Both the position numbers and the translations under genes were made by a program. Under the pieces are notes generated by a model that worked only from the letters and a program-made list of their open reading frames with translations, was not told the origin of the DNA and did no database searches. From Ruminococcus sp. UBA4240 (lineage in GTDB: Bacteria > Bacillota > Clostridia > Oscillospirales > Ruminococcaceae), in assembly GCA_002395525.1 (NCBI GenBank), contig DGXE01000038.1, forward strand, positions 1 through 15,916: a DNA stretch of 15,916 nucleotides, written 5' to 3'. Positions 6,722 to 14,143 of this stretch are shown here, in pieces (the stretch's first letter is position 1; each line of letters begins with the position of its first letter).

Positions 6722-6944
6722 TTGGGCGGCTTGATATCCTCATACCTAATTCCCTGCATAAGCATCGCTTTTGCGTGGTAAACGATGATGCATAGAAAAA
6801 TGCGGCAAATCTAAAGTACAACTTTAGATTTGCCGCATTTATTTTCATGGGTCAGAGGGAAGATGCCCTCGGCTTTATGTCACCTGCTTATTACTTATTA
6901 CCTATTACTTATTACTTGAAAGAAAGCCGCCCGATCCCCGTCAC
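6722..6944 (+). repeat. Dispersed repeat copy B, between the ATPase gene and the YfcC operon
   Basis: A near copy of repeat A. Its ends are inverted: TGGGCGGCTTGA (6723-6734) against AAAGCCGCCCGA (6923-6934), the latter running on as TCCCCGTCAC. Inside are TTCCCTGC, CGCTTTTGCGTGGTAAACGA, a 20-bp hairpin (6798-6840) and a heptamer array of five units (6886-6920: GCTTATT, ACTTATT, ACCTATT, ACTTATT, ACTTGAA). There is no transposase and no gene between 6655 and 6971. Size and inverted ends resemble a miniature mobile element, but no target duplication was confirmed. Confidence 0.8.
6798..6840 (-). terminator. 20-bp perfect hairpin of copy B, probable terminator of the YfcC operon
   Basis: AAATGCGGCAAATCTAAAGT (6798-6817) pairs perfectly with 6821-6840 around an ACA loop. 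On the minus strand the stem is followed by TTTCTATG after an A-T rich stem end (CATTTTTC), which suits intrinsic termination about 130 nt after the YfcC-family stop. It may end transcription here and keep it out of the ATPase gene. Confidence 0.68.
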
Positions 6945-6974
6945 TATCAGCTATTCACTATCAGCTATCAGCTA
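6944..6974 (-). repeat. Heptamer array overlapping the YfcC-family stop codon
   Basis: Units CTATCAG, CTATTCA, CTATCAG, CTATCAG and a partial CTA. The TAG stop of the carrier gene is the last CTA (6972-6974) read on the minus strand. The array directly abuts the inverted motif of copy B (ending 6944). Confidence 0.72.
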
Positions 6975-8399
6975 TGCAAGCGCCATCTGGTCTGCTATGC
7001 CCACAAATACAAGGCTGACAATGAACCAGGCAATGAACAGGGGCAGCAGATAGCGCACCCACTTGGAGAAGGGCACCTTGCATATGGCAAGAGCCGCAAG
7101 CACCTCTCCGCTGGTGGGAGAGATGGCGTTGGTGAGGGCATCACCCAGCTGATAGGCTATGACCGCTGTCTGCCGTGTGATACCGCAGGCATCCGCAAGG
7201 GGTATCATCAGGGGCATGGTGACAGCCGCCTGTGTGGAGCCCGAGGGCACAAGGATGTTGAACAGGTCGTGGAGGACGAACATCTCATACGCCCGCTGTG
7301 ACATGGGCAGCGCCTCTATGGCATAGGCACAGCCGTACAGCACCGTGTCAAGGACGTTGGCATTGTCCAGCAGGACTATGGAGGCATTCACCGTGCCTAT
7401 GATAAGGCAGGGCAGAATGATGTCCTTGCAGCCCTTTACAAAGGAATCACATATCTTGTTGGGGGAAAAGCCTGCTGCTATCCCGCACAGGATGGCCGTC
7501 CCCAGAAACACCCCCGCCAGTTCGTCCACATAGTAGTGCTTTATGACCACCATGCAGGCGGCGTAGATTATCCCCGCCCAGAAGCACACTATGGTTATCA
7601 GGTGCCGCCCCGTCATCTTGGGGATGCGGTTCAGGTTCAGGTGCTTGTCGGCGTTGTATTCACGATCCTCCAGGTAGCAAATGGAGGTCATGGGGTTTTT
7701 CTTTATGGCTATGGCTCTCCACATGACGTAGGCGATGGAGATGAGCATCATGCAGATGAATATCTCCATGCGGAAGCGCATCCCCGAGTACAGGGGCAGC
7801 CCCGCTATCTGCTGGGCACGTCCCACGGTGAAGGCATTGGTCATGCCCCCGGCATAACCGGCAGTGGCGGATATGAATATTATCCCCACAGCCGTCAGGG
7901 AGTCATACCCGGCGGTTATGCAGCAGGCAAGGATCAGGGGCACGAATACCAGATATTCCTCGTAGTTGGCGCAGAATGCGGAGCCGCAGCCGAAGAATAT
8001 CATCAGCACCGGGATAAGGAGCCATTCCTTTCCCCGCAGCAGCTTTAACAGGTTTGCTATGGCGATGTTGAGCGCTCCTGTGGCATTTACTATGCCGAAC
8101 ATCCCCCCCACTATCATCAGGTAGAATATGATGTCCGCTCCACGGTAAAGCCCGCTGGTAAGGGAGTCGAATATGCCCTTGAAGGTGGTGGGTGAACGCT
8201 CTATGAAGGTGAAGCTGTCGGGGACGATGTGCTCTATGCCCGTCACCTCATCGGTGATGCGCTCGTACTGTCCTGCGGGGATAAGGTAGGTGAGGGCTGT
8301 GCATATGAGCAGGACTATGCCCAGCAGCAGCAGTGCGTGCAGGGAATGGGGGTGCTTTGCCTGCCCCCTTACGGCTCTCCTCTTAGGGTCGATGGTCAT
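6972..8399 (-). CDS. YfcC/DcuC-family integral membrane carrier (amino acid or C4-dicarboxylate exchange)
   Basis: The product has 475 residues with about 12 hydrophobic segments, the first at about 20-40. Family marks are the hairpin region FGCGSAFCANYEEY (136-149) followed by TNAFTVGRAQQIAGLPLYSGMR (187-208), and in the C-terminal half PSGSTQAAVTMPLMIPLADACGI (385-407) with QLGDALTNAISPTSGE (417-432). These identify the YfcC branch of the C4-dicarboxylate anaerobic carrier family, whose members are annotated as basic amino acid or arginine/ornithine antiporters or carboxylate carriers; the substrate cannot be read from the sequence. The ATG (8399-8397) overlaps the TGA stop of the upstream sensor gene as ATGA, and GGAGGAGG (8410-8417) is the ribosome site, so translation is coupled to the sensor. 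It is the last gene of the operon, and its stop lies in a 7-bp repeat array. Confidence 0.9.
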   Translation of the reverse strand: MTIDPKRRAVRGQAKHPHSLHALLLLGIVLLICTALTYLIPAGQYERITDEVTGIEHIVPDSFTFIERSPTTFKGIFDSLTSGLYRGADIIFYLMIVGGMFGIVNATGALNIAIANLLKLLRGKEWLLIPVLMIFFGCGSAFCANYEEYLVFVPLILACCITAGYDSLTAVGIIFISATAGYAGGMTNAFTVGRAQQIAGLPLYSGMRFRMEIFICMMLISIAYVMWRAIAIKKNPMTSICYLEDREYNADKHLNLNRIPKMTGRHLITIVCFWAGIIYAACMVVIKHYYVDELAGVFLGTAILCGIAAGFSPNKICDSFVKGCKDIILPCLIIGTVNASIVLLDNANVLDTVLYGCAYAIEALPMSQRAYEMFVLHDLFNILVPSGSTQAAVTMPLMIPLADACGITRQTAVIAYQLGDALTNAISPTSGEVLAALAICKVPFSKWVRYLLPLFIAWFIVSLVFVGIADQMALA

Positions 8400-11300
8400 G
8401 TGTCCTTATCCTCCTCCCCTGAGTCAAGGCCTAAGCTCTGTATGAACTTCAGGTTGTCCTCCTGCAGCTTCTTGGCCTTTGTCCTGCGCTGCTCGCCTGT
8501 GTTCTCCGATGCCTTCTTCTTGCCGAACACGGCGGCATTCACCTTCTCCTTGTCAAGCTCCCCCTCCTCATACAGCTCGATCATGGCATCCACCACCTCT
8601 GATTCAAGCTGTGTGCCGGATATGCGCTTCAGCTCTGCGATAACGTCCTCAAGGGGCATCTGCTTGCGGTAGGGGCGTGTGGAGTACATGGCATCAAAGG
8701 TATCCGCAACGGCTATGACCCTTGCAACGTCGGGTATCTCATCACCCTTTAAGCCTCTGGGATAGCCCTTTCCGTCGATGCGCTCGTGGTGGCAGCCTGC
8801 ACCCAATGCCAGGTCGTCCACCCCGGTCACGTTCTGCAGAAATTCCTCACCCTTTGCGGCGTGGCTCTTCATTATGGCAAATTCCTCGTCGTCAAGGCGG
8901 CCGGGCTTGTTGAGCACCGCATCGGGTATGGCTATCTTCCCTATGTCGTGGAGAAGGGCGATGTTGTAGTATTCGTGTATCTTTTCCTCGGTGTAGCCCC
9001 TCTTCCAGGCGAGCTTCTGCGCCAGGAGCCTTGTGTAGTAGGCAACTCTGAAGGAATGTCCCTGATTCATGGTATCACGCATATCAACGGCGCTTGCAAA
9101 GGTCTCCATGATCTGGGTGATAAAGAGCCTGTCCTCCTCCTGCTGTGCCATGAGCGCCTTGGTCTTGCGCCTGAAGGAGAGCCACATGACGATGCTTGTG
9201 GCGATTATGAGCACCGCCGCCACAGTCACCCAGAAAACAGGGCTCTCATACAGGGAGCTTTCCTTTATTATCACTACCTCAGTGCTCTTTGCCACCTGCC
9301 CTGTGTGCTCATCCAGCAGCTCCAGATGGAATATGTATCTCCCTCCGGAGAGGTTGGTATAGGTAGCAGGGTGCAGATCCTGCTTGGTGGTGGTCACAGG
9401 GCGCTGGTCAAAGCCCTCAAGATAGTAGCGCACCCTGGGGTTGTTGAGGGCAAAGGATACGGCATACATATCTATGGTCAGCTTCCTGCTCCCTGCGGGG
9501 AGGGACAGCGCCTTGTCCCGGGACACCGCCACGGTCTTGTCATCCACCTCCACAGTGGGGACGATGAGCTTTATCTCCTCCAGGTCGTCAAGGCTTGCGT
9601 CTATGTCCACCATGCAGCAGCCTGTGGTGCCTGCGATGTAGAGATGTCCGTCCTCGTCAAGGAAGCTCCTTGAATTGCCTGTGGGGATGTGGGGCAGCCC
9701 CCCCTTGGTATTGTAGAAGGTGTAGCCTAATTCCCCTGTGCCGTACAGATCCTCCGTCCTTACGATGTAAATGCCGTTCGAGGACAGCACCCATGCGTTG
9801 CCGAAGCCGTCAAAGTACATATCAAGGTTGTTGGAGTAGGGGAAGTTTGTCACCTGGGTTATGGTGCCGTCCTTCATGTACTCTATGGAATTGGAGGTGA
9901 TGAGCCAGAACACCCCTGTGCTCTCATCCCTCTTTATCTGCATGATAACACCGCTGGTAAGGCCGTCGTCAAAGCCCAGACGGCGCACCTTGCTGCCGCT
10001 GATGATGTATATGCCGTCACCGTCGGAGCCTAAGTACAGTTCTCCGCTGTCAGCCTGCGCCACACAGAGTATCTCCGTGGTGCTGATGCCGTTCTCCTGT
10101 CCGTAGTGGGCGGTTACTTCCCCCTTGTCGATGATGTAGAGGCCGTTTGCCGTAGCCGCCGCCATACTGCCGTCAGAAAGCTCCAGTACCGTCCTCACCT
10201 TTGTGGAATCAAGGCCGCTTGCGGTGTTGTATATGGTGTAGGTGTCACTGTCCGGCTCGTAGCACACAAGGCCTGTTTCACCGTGGGTGCAGACCCAGAG
10301 ATTCCCCTTTGAGTCGTTCTTGATGCAGCGTATGCGCACCCCGGAAAGCAGTTGTGTGAGAGAGTTCTCCACCCGTGAATATGTATTCTTGTCCAGCACC
10401 GTAAGCCCTTCATCGGTGCCCAGGTACAAAAGCCCGCTGTTTATGCAGGTGGAGTTTACCACTACGTCATTAAGCTTTGCTATCTTGTTGATGTCCGTGA
10501 ACCTGTCGGGCACCAGCTTCATAACGCCCTGCCTTGTGGAGGTGAGCCAGATGTTCCCCTCGTGGTCTGCCATGATGTTGCCGATGGAATTGTCCATGGG
10601 CACATCGCTGACGTGGTAGTACTCCCCCTTCTCGTCCAGATAGCCCAGTCCGTTGGAGGCGGCTATCCACAGCAGCCCCTTGTTTTCGAGGAATGCCTTT
10701 ATGGTGGTGAGCCCCGGGGTATCCTTCTCGAAGAGTATCTTCACTCCGCTGTTCATGTCCGCTCTTATGATTTTTGAGCCCTCAGTGCCCATGTAGAGTA
10801 TGCCCTGCTCGTCCGGGTCGGGGTATATGGAATAGATGATGCTGTCCTCGTGGAATACGGAGGGGTCGTAGTAGGCGGTGATGTGCAGATCCTCCAGCTC
10901 GAACACGGCTCCGTCCAGGGTAAGGCCGTAGATCCTGCCGAAGCTGTCGCTCTTCAGGGAGGTGATGTATTCCATATTCACCTGGGGGTCATCTATGAGA
11001 TGCACCTCCATATCAAGCCCCACATAGGCAAGCCCCTGTGTGGTGGCAATGATGATGTTCCCCGCCCCGTCCTCGGCAATGGAGCGCACGGAATAGGATT
11101 TCATCCCCTCCACACGGCCGAATATCTTCATATCCCCGTGGTCAAAGCAGGCGACGCCGTTCTCGTTGGTGCCTATCCACAGCCGGTCACTGCTGTCAAC
11201 GCAGAGGCTGAACACGCTTGAAACCCCGAAGGAGGGGTCAAAGTGGTCGAAGTCGGTGCCGTCGTACTTGGTAAGGCCGCTGTATCCCCCGATCCAGATA

Positions 11301-11500
11301 AAGCCGTCCTCGCTCTGGGCAATGGCGTTTGCCTCAGAGGTGGGCAGCCCGTTGAGGGAATCGTAGAGTATGGATGTGTAGACAGTATTCTCCCCTAAAA
11401 GGTCGTGTCTTGTATTCTCCCGGGCATATACACCCGTTATGGGCAGCAGCGCCGCCGCCAGCATAAGGAGCATTAGTCGTATACAGCCTTTGTTTTTCAT
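8396..11500 (-). CDS. Beta-propeller sensor with Y_Y_Y domain, one membrane helix and HD-GYP cyclic-di-GMP phosphodiesterase domain
   Basis: The product has 1034 residues. A signal peptide (about 1-26) precedes an extracytoplasmic region of two-component-regulator propeller repeats (about 40-640), seen as repeated DGFIWIGGYSGLTKYD, DRLWIGTNENGVACFD, GNIWLTSTRQGVMKL and GELYLGSDGDGIYII units. A Y_Y_Y-type beta domain (about 665-745; VRYYLEGFDQR), a membrane helix (about 754-775), a short linker and a cytoplasmic HD-GYP domain (about 795-985) follow. Catalytic marks are intact: H815, HDIGK (851-855), HHERIDGKGYP (904-914) and ARVIAVADTFDAM (926-938). HD-GYP enzymes hydrolyse cyclic-di-GMP to GMP. 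A charged, Lys-rich tail follows from about 990. By architecture this senses an outside ligand, perhaps a glycan as in related polysaccharide-use sensors, and lowers cyclic-di-GMP. AGGGTG lies 5 nt before ATG 11500. The gene starts 12 bp after the S41-like stop and overlaps the carrier start. Confidence 0.95.
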   Translation of the reverse strand: MKNKGCIRLMLLMLAAALLPITGVYARENTRHDLLGENTVYTSILYDSLNGLPTSEANAIAQSEDGFIWIGGYSGLTKYDGTDFDHFDPSFGVSSVFSLCVDSSDRLWIGTNENGVACFDHGDMKIFGRVEGMKSYSVRSIAEDGAGNIIIATTQGLAYVGLDMEVHLIDDPQVNMEYITSLKSDSFGRIYGLTLDGAVFELEDLHITAYYDPSVFHEDSIIYSIYPDPDEQGILYMGTEGSKIIRADMNSGVKILFEKDTPGLTTIKAFLENKGLLWIAASNGLGYLDEKGEYYHVSDVPMDNSIGNIMADHEGNIWLTSTRQGVMKLVPDRFTDINKIAKLNDVVVNSTCINSGLLYLGTDEGLTVLDKNTYSRVENSLTQLLSGVRIRCIKNDSKGNLWVCTHGETGLVCYEPDSDTYTIYNTASGLDSTKVRTVLELSDGSMAAATANGLYIIDKGEVTAHYGQENGISTTEILCVAQADSGELYLGSDGDGIYIISGSKVRRLGFDDGLTSGVIMQIKRDESTGVFWLITSNSIEYMKDGTITQVTNFPYSNNLDMYFDGFGNAWVLSSNGIYIVRTEDLYGTGELGYTFYNTKGGLPHIPTGNSRSFLDEDGHLYIAGTTGCCMVDIDASLDDLEEIKLIVPTVEVDDKTVAVSRDKALSLPAGSRKLTIDMYAVSFALNNPRVRYYLEGFDQRPVTTTKQDLHPATYTNLSGGRYIFHLELLDEHTGQVAKSTEVVIIKESSLYESPVFWVTVAAVLIIATSIVMWLSFRRKTKALMAQQEEDRLFITQIMETFASAVDMRDTMNQGHSFRVAYYTRLLAQKLAWKRGYTEEKIHEYYNIALLHDIGKIAIPDAVLNKPGRLDDEEFAIMKSHAAKGEEFLQNVTGVDDLALGAGCHHERIDGKGYPRGLKGDEIPDVARVIAVADTFDAMYSTRPYRKQMPLEDVIAELKRISGTQLESEVVDAMIELYEEGELDKEKVNAAVFGKKKASENTGEQRRTKAKKLQEDNLKFIQSLGLDSGEEDKDT

Positions 11501-11512
11501 ATCATCACCCTG

Positions 11513-12724
11513 TTATGGTTCAAGCGCTCTGAGCAGCTGTGTGTCATACAGCAGCCTGTCGCTGTCGGATATGTCGGAAAGGGTCATGCCCTGGGGGAGG
11601 ATGCTCTCATCCTGCTCGCAGTGTACATCCGGGATGACTCCCGTGTCCTCAAAACCTGTGTTGTTCCCCACACCCAGCCTTGCGGCGGAAAACAGCACCA
11701 CAGACCCGTCCGAACAGTGATATTCGCTTTGCAGAGTGCCCCGTCCCCTTGTGGGCATACCCACAAGAGCTGCGGAGGCGTATTCCTTCAGCGCCAGGGC
11801 GAAAAGCTCCCCGGAGCCGTCTGTATTGCCGTTTATCAGTACCTTCACCGGAATGGAAAGGGCATCCTCGTCCTTTAAGGTGACCACTGCCTGTGTGGTG
11901 CCGTCCTTGTAGGCGGCAAAGACCTTGTCCCCCGCAGGGAGCAGGGGTTCAAGGCAGTCGGTGAGTATCCCCATATCCGTGGCATGGGTGTCACGGACAT
12001 CGAATATGACTGCCTTTGCGGAGGAGAATTCCTGCAGCTTCTCGGCTATCTCCTTTGCGGTGCAGCGGTTGAAGCCCGATATGCGGATATATGCGGTGCT
12101 GTTGATGGAGGTGCCCGAAACGGTGACACGCTCGCTCTTTCCGGCAATGACGCTGTAATCTATGAAGTTTGTCTTGCCGTCGGCAGCGGTGCGCTTGATG
12201 TACAGCTTCACACGGGTGCCCTCGGCGGCATCAAAGAGGGTGACAGCCTCCTCATAGCCCCCCTCGAAGGCGATGACATCCGTGTTGTTCACAGCCGTCA
12301 CCACATCCCCCGCCAGAAGTCCCGCCTCTTCGGCAGGCCCTCCCTCATCCACGGTGGTGATGAGGATATATCCCCCCGGCTCCCGTTCGTATTCAAAGCC
12401 AAGGCCTGTTCTCTCCCCCTCCAGGGCGGCATCCCTTGCAGCATACTCGGCGGGTGTCAGGTATTCCGCCCACTCGTCCCCCAGACCCTTTACAAAGCCC
12501 TCTATGGTGGACTCGGTAAGCACCGCCTCGTCTATGGTGCCTGCATAGCGGCTCCTGACGTAGGTATCCACCTCGGACAGCTTGCTGTATGTCTGCTGAC
12601 GCTCGTTCACGTCCCCGAGGGTACTGTTTATCTTGTCAAGGGTATACCTGTTCCCTGCAAGGAACGCCCCTGCGGCTGCAAGAGCCGCAAGCCCCACTGT
12701 GACTCCGATAGGCACTTTTATCAT
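11513..12724 (-). CDS. S41 (C-terminal-processing) protease-like PDZ protein, catalytic residues degenerate
   Basis: The product has 403 residues: a single N-terminal membrane anchor or signal (about 5-24), a helical N-part containing GLGDEWAEYLTPAEY (80-94) as in CtpA/CtpB, a PDZ domain (about 105-180; GLGFEYE, GPAEEAGLLAGDVV) and an S41 core (about 200-370). In active members the serine sits in N-x-x-S-A-S-A-S-E and the lysine in P-T-F-G-K-G-T-x-Q. Here the matching segments read NGNTDGSGE (298-306) and PTRGRGTLQ (324-332): the catalytic Ser position is G303, with S304 shifted by one, and the Lys is R328; only Q332 is kept. The usual D-L-R-x-N-x-G-G loop is also lost (FDVRDTHATD). It is therefore probably not a working protease but a PDZ-based binding or scaffold protein outside the membrane. 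A GGTGA ribosome site precedes ATG 12724. It heads the operon with the HD-GYP sensor 12 bp downstream. Confidence 0.88.
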   Translation of the reverse strand: MIKVPIGVTVGLAALAAAGAFLAGNRYTLDKINSTLGDVNERQQTYSKLSEVDTYVRSRYAGTIDEAVLTESTIEGFVKGLGDEWAEYLTPAEYAARDAALEGERTGLGFEYEREPGGYILITTVDEGGPAEEAGLLAGDVVTAVNNTDVIAFEGGYEEAVTLFDAAEGTRVKLYIKRTAADGKTNFIDYSVIAGKSERVTVSGTSINSTAYIRISGFNRCTAKEIAEKLQEFSSAKAVIFDVRDTHATDMGILTDCLEPLLPAGDKVFAAYKDGTTQAVVTLKDEDALSIPVKVLINGNTDGSGELFALALKEYASAALVGMPTRGRGTLQSEYHCSDGSVVLFSAARLGVGNNTGFEDTGVIPDVHCEQDESILPQGMTLSDISDSDRLLYDTQLLRALEP

Positions 12725-12741
12725 AAAATCACCAGACTAAG

Positions 12742-12781
12742 TAATAAGTTAAGTAATAGGCAATAGGCAATAGGGGATAGA
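12742..12781 (-). repeat. Heptamer array just upstream of the S41-like gene
   Basis: Units TAATAAG, (TTAAG), TAATAGG, CAATAGG, CAATAGG and GGATAGA lie 18-57 bp upstream of ATG 12724. No convincing promoter is visible in the gap 12725-12859. TTGCCT and TTATTA at 17-nt spacing can be read on the minus strand within the array, which may be fortuitous. Further along are a doubled TGTACAG (12810-12823) and a diverged motif copy, AGCCGCAAGCCCCGTCA (12825-12841). Confidence 0.6.
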
Positions 12782-12857
12782 GTCCCTCTTTGACTGCTGT
12801 TGTCCGAGTGTACAGTGTACAGGCAGCCGCAAGCCCCGTCAGCTCATACCTGTTCAC

Positions 12858-12872
12858 TATCAGCTGTTAGCT
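12858..12872 (-). repeat. Short heptamer array overlapping the FecCD-type permease stop
   Basis: Units CTATCAG and CTGTTAG (12858-12871). The permease TGA stop (12860-12862) and its final Asn-Ser codons fall in these units. Confidence 0.55.
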
Positions 12873-13816
12873 TTGATGAGCAGAATGAATGCGGGTGCGC
12901 AGATGATGCCCGTCAGTACGGAAACAGGTATCTCAGCAGGGGTGAGGGTGCGGGCGAGGGTGTCCACGGCTATCATGAAGGTGCCCCCAAGGGAGATGCA
13001 GGCGGGGATGAGCTTCCTGCCGGAGGTGCAGCCCATGAGCCTTGCCATGTGGGGTATGAGGAGCCCCACCCAGCCCACTTTTCCGCACACGGAGACCACT
13101 GCCGCCGTTATCAGGGAGGATGCGGCTATGACCGCTATGCGGCACCGCCTTACATCAAGCCCTAAGGACATGGCTTCATCCGTGGAAAGGGTGAGTATAT
13201 CAAGCTGCCACCGCATGGTATATATGACCGATACACCCACTGCCACTGGAACAGCGGCAAACAGAAGGGTGCGGTAGGATGCCCCTGCCATGCTCCCCAG
13301 CAGCCAGTAGGTGACGGCGGGGAGCTCATCAAGGGGGTCTGCCATGTATTTCACAAGGGCGGTAAGGCTGTCTGCAAGGCCTGCTACCGCAAGCCCCGAG
13401 AGTATCATGGAGATGCGCTCCCTGCGCCGCCCCGAGGCAAGGACAGTAAGCGCCGATGCGGCAAGCCCCGCTCCAAAGGCGGATATTTCCGTAAGGAGGA
13501 TGCCGCCCCCTGAGAGCACTCCCGCAGCCGCCCCGAAGCAGGCTCCCCCCGCCGTGCCCACCGTATCCGGAGCCGCCAGGGGATTGGAGAAAAGGCTCTG
13601 CATAGCGGCTCCTGCCGCAGAAAGCCCTGCCCCTGCCACAAATGCCATGAGGACACGAGGCAGACGAACGTTAAGGAGTATACGGCGGGCAGTGTCATCG
13701 GCGGCGGCACCGAAAATATCCGTGACAGCAAGACTATACCGCCCCGCACACAGGCACAGCGCTCCCGCCGCAATGGGGAGGAGAATGAGCAGAACTGCAC
13801 GTAGCTTTGTTTTCAT
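12860..13816 (-). CDS. FecCD-type ABC transporter permease (siderophore, haem or cobalamin uptake), orphan
   Basis: The product has 318 residues, slightly shorter than the usual 330-340, with 9-10 hydrophobic segments. Family marks are AGAGLSAAGAAMQSLFSNPLAAPDTVGTAGGA (61-92), LPAVTYWLLGSMAGASY (165-181), CGKVGWVGLLIPHMARLMGCTSGR (244-267) and the end segment DTLARTLTPAEIPVSVLTGIICAPAFILLIK (285-315). Such permeases pair with a BtuD/FhuC-type ATPase and a substrate-binding lipoprotein to import iron-siderophore, haem or vitamin B12. Neither partner gene is in the window. The start ATG (13816) has no ribosome site: the sequence directly upstream is a heptamer array, and the C-terminal codons also merge into one. 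The coding frame itself is intact. It may rely on partners encoded elsewhere or be a decaying remnant. Confidence 0.9.
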   Translation of the reverse strand: MKTKLRAVLLILLPIAAGALCLCAGRYSLAVTDIFGAAADDTARRILLNVRLPRVLMAFVAGAGLSAAGAAMQSLFSNPLAAPDTVGTAGGACFGAAAGVLSGGGILLTEISAFGAGLAASALTVLASGRRRERISMILSGLAVAGLADSLTALVKYMADPLDELPAVTYWLLGSMAGASYRTLLFAAVPVAVGVSVIYTMRWQLDILTLSTDEAMSLGLDVRRCRIAVIAASSLITAAVVSVCGKVGWVGLLIPHMARLMGCTSGRKLIPACISLGGTFMIAVDTLARTLTPAEIPVSVLTGIICAPAFILLIKANS

Positions 13817-13857
13817 AAGTAAGGTAATAGGTAATAAGTAACAGTGAATAGTGCTAC
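13816..13857 (-). repeat. Heptamer array abutting the permease start codon
   Basis: Six units in a row: ATAAGTA, AGGTAAT, AGGTAAT, AAGTAAC, AGTGAAT, AGTGCTA. The first base overlaps the permease ATG, so the array replaces the place where a ribosome site should be. It leads directly into the GATCGACGGCTT motif at 13859. Confidence 0.72.
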
Positions 13858-13858
13858 A

Positions 13859-14064
13859 GATCGACGGCTTACTTCCTCTGTCTTTTCAGCAGCTTTGCGT
13901 GGAAGTAAAGCGGATCAGGAGGGGCAACAGTGACTGATCCTTTGTCAGCTTGTACTTTATGTCTTTTTATTCATGACTTTCGAGCAACAGCCTTTCCCGG
14001 CAGCTATTAGCTATCCACTCGAACAACAGCCGACAAAGAGGCTAAAGCCGCCCGATCCCCCTCA
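13859..14064 (+). repeat. Diverged dispersed element C with inverted ends
   Basis: The left end GATCGACGGCTT (13859-13870) and right end AAAGCCGCCCGATC (14044-14057) are inverted copies. Inside, CAGCTTTGCGTGGAAGTAAA (13890-13909) is related to the GCTTTTGCGTGGTAAA block of copies A and B, but the large hairpin is absent; instead a 7-bp inverted repeat GGATCAG / CTGATCC (13912-13940) is seen. Two CTATTAG/CTATCCA units (14004-14017) lie inside, and TTTCATT x2 plus CTGCATC (14070-14090) just outside. No gene is present between 13817 and 14143. Confidence 0.6.
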
Positions 14065-14096
14065 GGATCTTTCATTTTTCATTCTGCATCAGCTTT

Positions 14097-14128
14097 AAAA
14101 AAAGGGGGGTCAGCCGAAGTGACCCCCC
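14097..14128 (-). terminator. Strong intrinsic terminator of ptsH
   Basis: On the minus strand, GGGGGGTCA (14120-14128) pairs with TGACCCCCC (14104-14112), with a TTCG-containing loop, followed by seven T (14097-14103). It begins 15 bp after the HPr stop. Confidence 0.93.
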
Positions 14129-14143
14129 TGCGATTGCATGGTT

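Noticed and set aside
6944..6976. Heptamer arrays considered as CRISPR-like or as phase-variable coding repeats
   Set aside because: There are no spacers and the units are only 7 bp. They lie between genes or at stops rather than in gene starts, so neither model fits.
8786..9673. A 295-residue plus-strand frame opposite the HD-GYP sensor
   Set aside because: It is a shadow of a GC-rich gene in another frame. No domain, no ribosome site, and the sensor frame explains the sequence.
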